Shown here: piece by piece, positions 39,682 to 44,003 of the stretch
Numbering within the stretch: the stretch's first letter is position 1
Layout of the letters: each line of letters opens with the position of its first letter
Notes under the pieces: generated by a model
Database searches by the model: none
What the model was told of the DNA's origin: nothing
Seen by the model: only the letters and a program-made list of their open reading frames with translations
Source: Miniphocaeibacter sp964345925
Lineage (GTDB): Bacteria > Bacillota > Clostridia > Tissierellales > Peptoniphilaceae
Direction of reading: 5' to 3'
Assembly (NCBI GenBank): GCA_964345925.1
Contig: CAYFSP010000010.1
Span: 1-44,003, forward strand
Length of the DNA stretch: 44,003 nt
Position numbers and translations under genes: made by a program

Positions 39682-41071
39682 AAAAAGAAAAAGTTTTAGT
39701 GATATTAATAAAAAATATAGCTTTTTAGATGATGGAGTAGATGGGTTAAAGAATAGAAATACCACTAGAGATGAAGAGGCTAGAAAGAGAACAAGAGAAA
39801 ATAGCAATCAAAAAAATAGAAATACAAATAGTCAAAATAATAGAAGAGACTCTCAAAATAGAGAAAGAAGAGAGAATTACAGAGACAACACCATAAAAAT
39901 GGATGCAAATGCCATCCGTAATGAAAAAAGGCGTTTAGAGATGAAGGCTAGACGTGAAAGAGAACAAAAGAGAAAGAAAAAGAGAATTGTTGCTATAGGA
40001 GTGACTGTTGCTTTAATAGCTATATTTACGATTACTGTATTAGCTTTATTGAATAAGAAAAATGATAATAAAGCTAATCCGACATTAACGACAGATGAAA
40101 GTGGAAAAGCCATAAAGGATAATACTGATTTAAAAGTATTAAAATCCTTTGAAGTAACAAGCAGCATAACTAAAATGTATAAGGATAGTAAAACTTCTTC
40201 ACCTGAAATAGAAGAAATACCAGCAGGAGAATATTTAGAGGTTTATGGTAAAGTAGAAGACTTTACGAAAATAAAGTACCATGGTGTAGAGGGTTATGTT
40301 AAATCTGGAGATCTTTCAAAAATAGAAGATAAAAATGAATTAAAAGTAGTTAATGGAGTATTAATTGTTAATGATACCTATACATTGCCAGAAGGATATA
40401 AAACAGGTCAAAATGTAGAGGCAAAAACTCAGTTTGACTTAATGAAGAGTAAAGCTAAGGAAGAAGGCATTACAATTAGTATAGCAAGTGATTATAGAAG
40501 CTATCAACAACAGAAGGAAAAAGCCTATGATAACGAAGGGATTAGCTACTTTGGAGAATATAGACAAGATGGGTCACAAGTAACAGCGGGTACAAGTGAA
40601 CATCAAACAGGGTTAGCATTTGATGTATATGGTGAAGATTACGATAATAAATACAATAAAAACTTTGCAACTTCAAAAGAGTATGATTGGTTACAAACAA
40701 ATGCACATAAATTTGGTTTTATAATAAGGTATCAAAAGGAAAAAGAAGATATTACAGGAAGAAGATTTGAACCTTGGCATTTAAGATACGTTGGTACAGA
40801 AGTTGCTCAAGAAATGAACAATAATAATCAATCATTGGAGGAATATTTAGGTTTAGCTTCTGTAAAAAACGATAATTCTCAAGACCTTGATGAAGATAAT
40901 AACGAGAATCAAGAAAATAATACGGATATAAACAATTCCAATACAAATAAACAAAACGATAATTCAAATAATGGTAATAATGGCAATGTAAATGACAACA
41001 ACAAAGATAATGCGAACGATAAGAAGAATAATGATTTAAATAATGATAACAAAAAAGAAAATGGTCAATAA
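39671..41071 (+). CDS. VanY-type D-Ala-D-Ala carboxypeptidase with disordered ends
   Basis: 466 residues. A basic, Asn/Arg-rich cytoplasmic N-terminus (1-110) precedes one membrane helix (about 113-130). An SH3-like region follows (VTSSITKMYKDSKTSSPEIE, YLEVYGKVEDFTKIKYHGVEGYVKSGDLSKI), then the LAS-type zinc peptidase domain. Metal and catalytic motifs are SDYRSYQQQ, TSEHQTGLAFDVYG (His and Asp ligands) and RFEPWHLRYVG (catalytic Glu, His ligand). The enzyme trims the terminal D-Ala from peptidoglycan stems outside the membrane. A 70-residue Asn/Asp-rich tail ends the protein. Unlike vancomycin-resistance VanY it sits with glycan genes and no vanHAX, so a housekeeping wall role is likely. 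Confidence 0.88.
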   Translation: MSDKKRKSFSDINKKYSFLDDGVDGLKNRNTTRDEEARKRTRENSNQKNRNTNSQNNRRDSQNRERRENYRDNTIKMDANAIRNEKRRLEMKARREREQKRKKKRIVAIGVTVALIAIFTITVLALLNKKNDNKANPTLTTDESGKAIKDNTDLKVLKSFEVTSSITKMYKDSKTSSPEIEEIPAGEYLEVYGKVEDFTKIKYHGVEGYVKSGDLSKIEDKNELKVVNGVLIVNDTYTLPEGYKTGQNVEAKTQFDLMKSKAKEEGITISIASDYRSYQQQKEKAYDNEGISYFGEYRQDGSQVTAGTSEHQTGLAFDVYGEDYDNKYNKNFATSKEYDWLQTNAHKFGFIIRYQKEKEDITGRRFEPWHLRYVGTEVAQEMNNNNQSLEEYLGLASVKNDNSQDLDEDNNENQENNTDINNSNTNKQNDNSNNGNNGNVNDNNKDNANDKKNNDLNNDNKKENGQ

Positions 41072-41075
41072 TATA

Positions 41076-41105
41076 AAAATCAACAGTTTAAACTGTTGAT
41101 TTTTT
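41076..41105 (+). terminator. Intrinsic terminator of glycan operon
   Basis: Palindrome with ATCAACAGTTT arms (41079-41100) preceded by an A run and followed by a T run. Confidence 0.85.
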
Positions 41106-41163
41106 GTATACATCTATATGAATATTTTATGATAATATCAATATAGATATAAGGAGAGATACA

Positions 41164-41415
41164 ATGGATAAATTAATGGAAATAGCAATAGGATTATTAC
41201 TTTTAATAATATTTTTTAAATTATTAAAAACATCAATAAAATTTTTGGGAAAATTTGTAATAAATGGTATAATTGGAGTAGTGAGTCTTTTTATTTTTAA
41301 TGCAATAGGTGGAATAATTGGTTTATATTTAGATATTAACCTTTTTAATGCAGTAATTTCAGGAATATTTGGCATTCCAGGCATAATTGTGTTATTATTT
41401 ATAAATGCATTGTAA
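41164..41415 (+). CDS. bofA: BofA-family membrane protein
   Basis: 83 residues, almost entirely hydrophobic. It matches the pro-sigma-K processing inhibitor BofA family in size and in the Gly-rich sequence FVINGIIGVVSLFIFNAIGG followed by GIFGIPGIIVLLFINAL. In Bacillus BofA restrains the SpoIVFB protease (an M50 enzyme) during sporulation (known). Related proteins occur in non-sporulating Firmicutes too, so sporulation cannot be concluded. The ribosome-binding site is AAGGAGAG. Another M50-like protein lies at 16697-17728, but far away. Confidence 0.78.
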   Translation: MDKLMEIAIGLLLLIIFFKLLKTSIKFLGKFVINGIIGVVSLFIFNAIGGIIGLYLDINLFNAVISGIFGIPGIIVLLFINAL

Positions 41416-41450
41416 GTAAAAATATAGACTTTATAAATCAGGAGGTAATT

Positions 41451-42095
41451 ATGTCAGAATTTAAATTAAATGCGAAGTTAAGAGAAGGTGTAGGTAAAAA
41501 TAAAGTAGATAAGCTAAGAGCTGAAAAACTTATACCTAGTGTTATATATGCTAAAGGTAAAGATTCAGAAAATTTAGTATTAGATGCAAAAGAATTTGAT
41601 AAAGTATATTTATCAGCAGGTACAAGTAATATTATCGACTTAAGTATTGATGGAACAGATAAGCCAGTACTTATTAAGGAAGTTCAAAAACATCCTTTTA
41701 AAAACCAATATATCCATGTTGATTTTTACGGTGTAGATATGACTGAGAAGATGAGAGTAGTAATTCCTATAGTTTTAGAGAACAGAGATTCTATAAGAGT
41801 ACAACCATCAGTTTTAATGCAATTAGTAAACGAAATAGAAGTAGAATGTTTACCAGCAAATCTTCCTAGTGAAGCAGTTGTAAATGTTGAAGATATGCAA
41901 ATAGGGGATACTCTATTAGTTAAGGACTTAGACATATTCAACGACGGTAAAGTTGAAATTCTAGTTGATGTAGAAGAAGCAATAGCTACATTATCTGAGC
42001 CAAGAGAAGAAGTTATTGAAGAAGATGTAGAAGTTGATGCAGCAGATGTACCAACTGTTGGTGAAGAAAAAGAAGAAGAATCAACAGAAGAATAA
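41451..42095 (+). CDS. rplY: 50S ribosomal protein L25/general stress protein Ctc
   Basis: 214 residues: an N-terminal 5S-rRNA-binding L25 domain (residues 1-90; KLNAKLREGVGKNKVDKLRAEKLIP with IYAKGKDSENL) plus the C-terminal TL5/CTC beta domain (YGVDMTEKMRVVIPIVLE, EVECLPANLPSEAVVNVEDMQIGDTLLVKDL). A Glu-rich tail follows. The two-domain form is typical of Firmicutes. AGGAGG precedes ATG 41451. A strong promoter for rplJ-rplL starts directly after the stop. Confidence 0.92.
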   Translation: MSEFKLNAKLREGVGKNKVDKLRAEKLIPSVIYAKGKDSENLVLDAKEFDKVYLSAGTSNIIDLSIDGTDKPVLIKEVQKHPFKNQYIHVDFYGVDMTEKMRVVIPIVLENRDSIRVQPSVLMQLVNEIEVECLPANLPSEAVVNVEDMQIGDTLLVKDLDIFNDGKVEILVDVEEAIATLSEPREEVIEEDVEVDAADVPTVGEEKEEESTEE

Positions 42096-42098
42096 TAG

Positions 42099-42126
42099 TT
42101 GACAGATATTTTAATTCTGTTATAAT
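42099..42126 (+). promoter_or_regulatory. Promoter of rplJ-rplL
   Basis: Consensus TTGACA (42099-42104) and TATAAT (42121-42126) with a 16-base spacer, right after the L25 stop. It gives rplJ-rplL its own transcription start. Confidence 0.85.
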
Positions 42127-42142
42127 TAGTATGTTAATTAAA

Positions 42143-42245
42143 TAGGCTACCAAAGACCGTAGGGACCAATTGGTTTAATAATCCTACATAGGTGGATAAG
42201 ATTGAGATTATATCTTTCTGCCTTTATGGTGGAAAGATTTTTTTT
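42143..42245 (+). promoter_or_regulatory. Ribosomal protein L10 leader with attenuator
   Basis: The leader between promoter and rplJ shows the L10-leader pattern: CTACC-AAAGA-CCGTAGG at 42147, CCTAC with AGGTGG near 42183-42194, and a final hairpin ATCTTTC (42212-42218) / GAAAGAT (42232-42238) followed by eight Ts. In Firmicutes this RNA binds L10(L12)4 and autoregulates the operon (known). The last hairpin is a plausible transcription attenuator. Confidence 0.82.
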
Positions 42246-42272
42246 ATGTGTAGCCATCTTGGAGGTGAAATA

Positions 42273-42869
42273 GTGAAGGATTACGTTTTAGAAAAAAAAC
42301 AATCTGTTGTTAATGAGATAAAGGAAAATATAGAATCTTCAAAATCTGTAGTTTTAGTTGATTATAGAGGATTAAATGTTGAAGAATTAACTGATTTAAG
42401 AAACAGATTTAGAAAAGAAAATGTAGTGTACAAAGTGTACAAAAATACTATGATGAACTTTGCTTTTAAAGATTTAGGTTTTGAAGATATTTTAGGACTT
42501 TTAGAAGGACCAAATGCTGTAGCATTTAGTAAAGAAGACCCTATTGCAGCAGCGAGAGTTGCTCATGATTTTGCTAAAGAACATGATAATCTTGAAATTA
42601 AAGCAGGTTACTTAGAAGGAGAATTCTTAGATTTAGAAGGTGTTAAAGGATTAGCATCTATACCATCTAGAGAAGTATTATTGGCTAAATTACTTGGAAG
42701 CTTTAAAGCTCCAGTATCCAACTTCGTTTACTTAGTAGATGCAATTGCTAAGAAAAAAGAAGAAGAATCTCCAGCTGAAGCAGTAGCAGAAGAAGCTGCA
42801 CCAGTTGAAGAAAAAGTTGAGGAATCAGCTGAACAAGTAGAAGAAAAAACTGAAACAACAGAAGAATAA
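42273..42869 (+). CDS. rplJ: 50S ribosomal protein L10
   Basis: 198 residues from GTG 42273, which has GGAGGTG in front. The longer frame from 42192 runs through the leader and attenuator and is not coding. L10 anchors L7/L12 dimers to the ribosomal stalk. Family features are KKQSVVNEIKENIESSKSVVLVDYRGL, LRNRFRKENVVYKVYKNTM, LLEGPNAVAFSKEDPIAAAR, YLEGEFLDLEGVKGLASIPS and LLAKLLGSFKAP. A Glu/Ala-rich tail of about 35 residues is appended. Confidence 0.96.
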   Translation: MKDYVLEKKQSVVNEIKENIESSKSVVLVDYRGLNVEELTDLRNRFRKENVVYKVYKNTMMNFAFKDLGFEDILGLLEGPNAVAFSKEDPIAAARVAHDFAKEHDNLEIKAGYLEGEFLDLEGVKGLASIPSREVLLAKLLGSFKAPVSNFVYLVDAIAKKKEEESPAEAVAEEAAPVEEKVEESAEQVEEKTETTEE

Positions 42870-42895
42870 AATAAAATTAATACGGAGGTTTAGAA

Positions 42896-43273
42896 ATGAA
42901 TATAGAGCAATTATTAGAATCTATTGAGAACATGAGCGTTCTTGAATTAAATGAATTAGTTAAAGCAGCAGAAGAAAAATTCGGAGTATCAGCATCAGCA
43001 CCAGTAGTAATGGGTGGACCAGCAGCAGGTGGAGCAGACGCAGCAGGTGGAGCAGATGAAAAATCTGAGTTTGACGTTATGTTAGAATCAGCAGGAGCTG
43101 AAAAAATCAAAGTAATCAAAGTAGTTAAAGATATTACTGGATTAGGATTAAAAGACGCTAAAGCATTAGTTGATGGTGCTCCTAAAGCAATTAAAGAAGG
43201 CGTAGCTAAAGCAGAAGCTGAAGAAATGAAAGCTAAATTAGAAGAAGTTGGCGCTGTAATAGAGTTAAAATAA
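42896..43273 (+). CDS. rplL: 50S ribosomal protein L7/L12
   Basis: 125 residues. The N-terminal dimer and L10-binding segment (NIEQLLESIENMSVLELNELVKAAEEKFGVSA) leads through an Ala/Gly hinge to the factor-binding C-terminal domain (EKIKVIKVVKDITGLGLKDAKALVDGAPK ... AEEMKAKLEEVGAVIELK). AT-poor codons such as GCA-rich runs fit high expression. rpoB, its usual downstream neighbour, is absent; the next gene is grpB-like. Confidence 0.97.
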   Translation: MNIEQLLESIENMSVLELNELVKAAEEKFGVSASAPVVMGGPAAGGADAAGGADEKSEFDVMLESAGAEKIKVIKVVKDITGLGLKDAKALVDGAPKAIKEGVAKAEAEEMKAKLEEVGAVIELK

Positions 43274-43288
43274 TTTTATTGATATTAT

Positions 43289-43331
43289 AAAAGCATGTAA
43301 GTTGATATTTAATCAACCTATATGCTTTTTT
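43289..43331 (+). terminator. Intrinsic terminator after rplL
   Basis: AAAAGCAT (43289-43296) pairs with ATGCTTTT (43322-43329), enclosing the inner pair GTTGAT / ATCAAC, then a T run. It separates rplJ-rplL from the next gene. Confidence 0.85.
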
Positions 43332-43383
43332 ATTGTTTCAAATATATTAAAAATTTACTATGATTTAAGAAAGGGGTGTTTAC

Positions 43384-43908
43384 ATGAAAGTTATAGTTAA
43401 AGAATACAATGAAAAATATAAGAGAATTTTTGAAATGGAAAAGAAAAAAATTGAAGATATTTTAGGTGATAATATAGTAAAAATTCATCATATTGGAAGT
43501 ACTTCAGTAGAATATTTAAAATCTAAACCTATAATAGATTTAATGCCAGTTGTAAAAAATTTAGAAGAAGTAGACTTACATAATAAAGAGTTTGAAGCAA
43601 TAGGATATGAATGTATGGGAGAGTATGGTATTCCTCAGAGAAGATTTTTCAAAAAGGGTGGAGATAAAAGAACTCATCATATACATATATTTCCAGAGAC
43701 AAATCAATACGATATTAATCGTCATTTAGCTTTTAGGGATTACTTAAGAAAAAATAAAGAAATCGCCAAAGAATATGGAGAATTAAAAGAAAAATTGGCT
43801 AAGGAATTTCCTTTTAATATTGATTCGTACATGGATGGAAAGGATAAATTCATAAAGGATATAGAGAAAAAAGCAATGGAATATTATTTCAAAAGATTAA
43901 ATAAATAA
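43384..43908 (+). CDS. GrpB family protein (UPF0157)
   Basis: 174 residues of the GrpB/UPF0157 family, a nucleotidyltransferase-like fold. Typical blocks are EYNEKYKRIFEMEKKKIEDIL, the signature IHHIGSTSVEYLKSKPIIDLMPVV, EYGIPQRRFFKKG, HHIHIFPETNQYDINRHLAFRDYLR and AKEYGELKEKLAKEFP. The GS motif with the distal Asp (IIDL) suits metal-dependent nucleotidyl transfer, but no member reaction is firmly known to me. Stands alone between two terminators. Confidence 0.88.
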   Translation: MKVIVKEYNEKYKRIFEMEKKKIEDILGDNIVKIHHIGSTSVEYLKSKPIIDLMPVVKNLEEVDLHNKEFEAIGYECMGEYGIPQRRFFKKGGDKRTHHIHIFPETNQYDINRHLAFRDYLRKNKEIAKEYGELKEKLAKEFPFNIDSYMDGKDKFIKDIEKKAMEYYFKRLNK

Positions 43909-43950
43909 TAAAAGAGGAATTCTTATTAGAATTCCTCTTTTATTATTTTA
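43904..43950. terminator. Strong bidirectional terminator after grpB-like gene
   Basis: Perfect 19-bp stem (arms 43904-43922 and 43929-43947; core AAAGAGGAATTC) with a 6-base loop, A/T runs at both ends. Confidence 0.85.
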
Positions 43951-44003
43951 GAGCCTGTGAAAAAAAGTCTGTAAATAAAGCCTTCTATGATAAGATAAAA
44001 AAT

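Noticed and set aside
39671..41071. Vancomycin resistance (VanY) locus
   Set aside because: No vanR/S/H/A/X genes are present; the peptidase is embedded in a glycan operon and looks like a housekeeping enzyme.
42192..42272. Extra 27 codons in front of rplJ in the same frame
   Set aside because: They run through the L10 leader and its attenuator; GTG 42273 has the GGAGGTG site and the family N-terminus.

Overview
The window is about 44 kb of low-GC, AT-rich DNA. Its strong AGGAGG-type ribosome-binding sites, many short intrinsic terminators and gene families point to an anaerobic low-GC Firmicute, most likely Clostridia/Tissierellia (inference). Pointers are a selenocysteine peroxiredoxin, a large 2-hydroxyacyl-CoA dehydratase activase, type 2 IPP isomerase, a BofA-family protein and an rpsF-ssb-rpsR operon. 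No rRNA, tRNA, CRISPR array or intact insertion sequence was seen.

Layout. 1-2.2 kb: the 3' three quarters of a type I restriction gene (hsdR), cut just before its Walker A motif. 2.5-4.7 kb: an SPFH membrane protein with a small ribbon-helix-helix-like protein, then an AraC-GyrI regulator split by a frameshift at a dnaX-like slippery heptamer. 4.9-6.6 kb: an operon of small membrane proteins, two of them mutually related, ending in a stand-alone Cache sensor; I cannot assign it to a described system. 6.8-8.6 kb: a GshF-like ATP-grasp ligase with a shrunken glutamate-cysteine ligase half. 8.6-15.9 kb: a complete maltose module (mapP, malT, malP, pgmB, malR) with two LacI-type operators, one filling a promoter spacer. 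Maltose would enter as maltose 6'-phosphate, be dephosphorylated by MapP, then split by phosphorolysis. 16-19.2 kb: histidine phosphatase, M50-like membrane protease, SdpI-like protein, OsmC protein and GNAT acetyltransferase.

19.2-20.8 kb is the most unusual part. A peroxiredoxin carries an in-frame UGA at the peroxidatic position with a SECIS-like hairpin and a PerR-like box upstream. The convergent neighbour, a short-chain dehydrogenase, also has one in-frame UGA, at a conserved glycine of its NAD(P) loop, followed by a second SECIS-like hairpin. Then come prs, tadA, a TIGR01212-type radical SAM gene that seems to start at AUU, and a 1408-residue activase (to 27.9 kb).

28-33.2 kb: a DUF4275-like protein, a small membrane protein, two tandem LCP genes duplicated together with their promoters, fni, and an unassigned TIM-barrel protein. 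33.3-34.4 kb: rpsF-ssb-rpsR. 34.4-41.1 kb: a surface-glycan set (three GT4 glycosyltransferases and a CapD/FlaA1-type dehydratase) ending in a VanY-type carboxypeptidase. 41.1-43.9 kb: bofA, L25/CTC, then rplJ-rplL behind an L10 leader but not followed by rpoB, and a GrpB-family gene.

Functions are assigned from motifs read by eye and remembered family sequences; no database search was run. Start codons were chosen from ribosome-binding sites and family N-termini.
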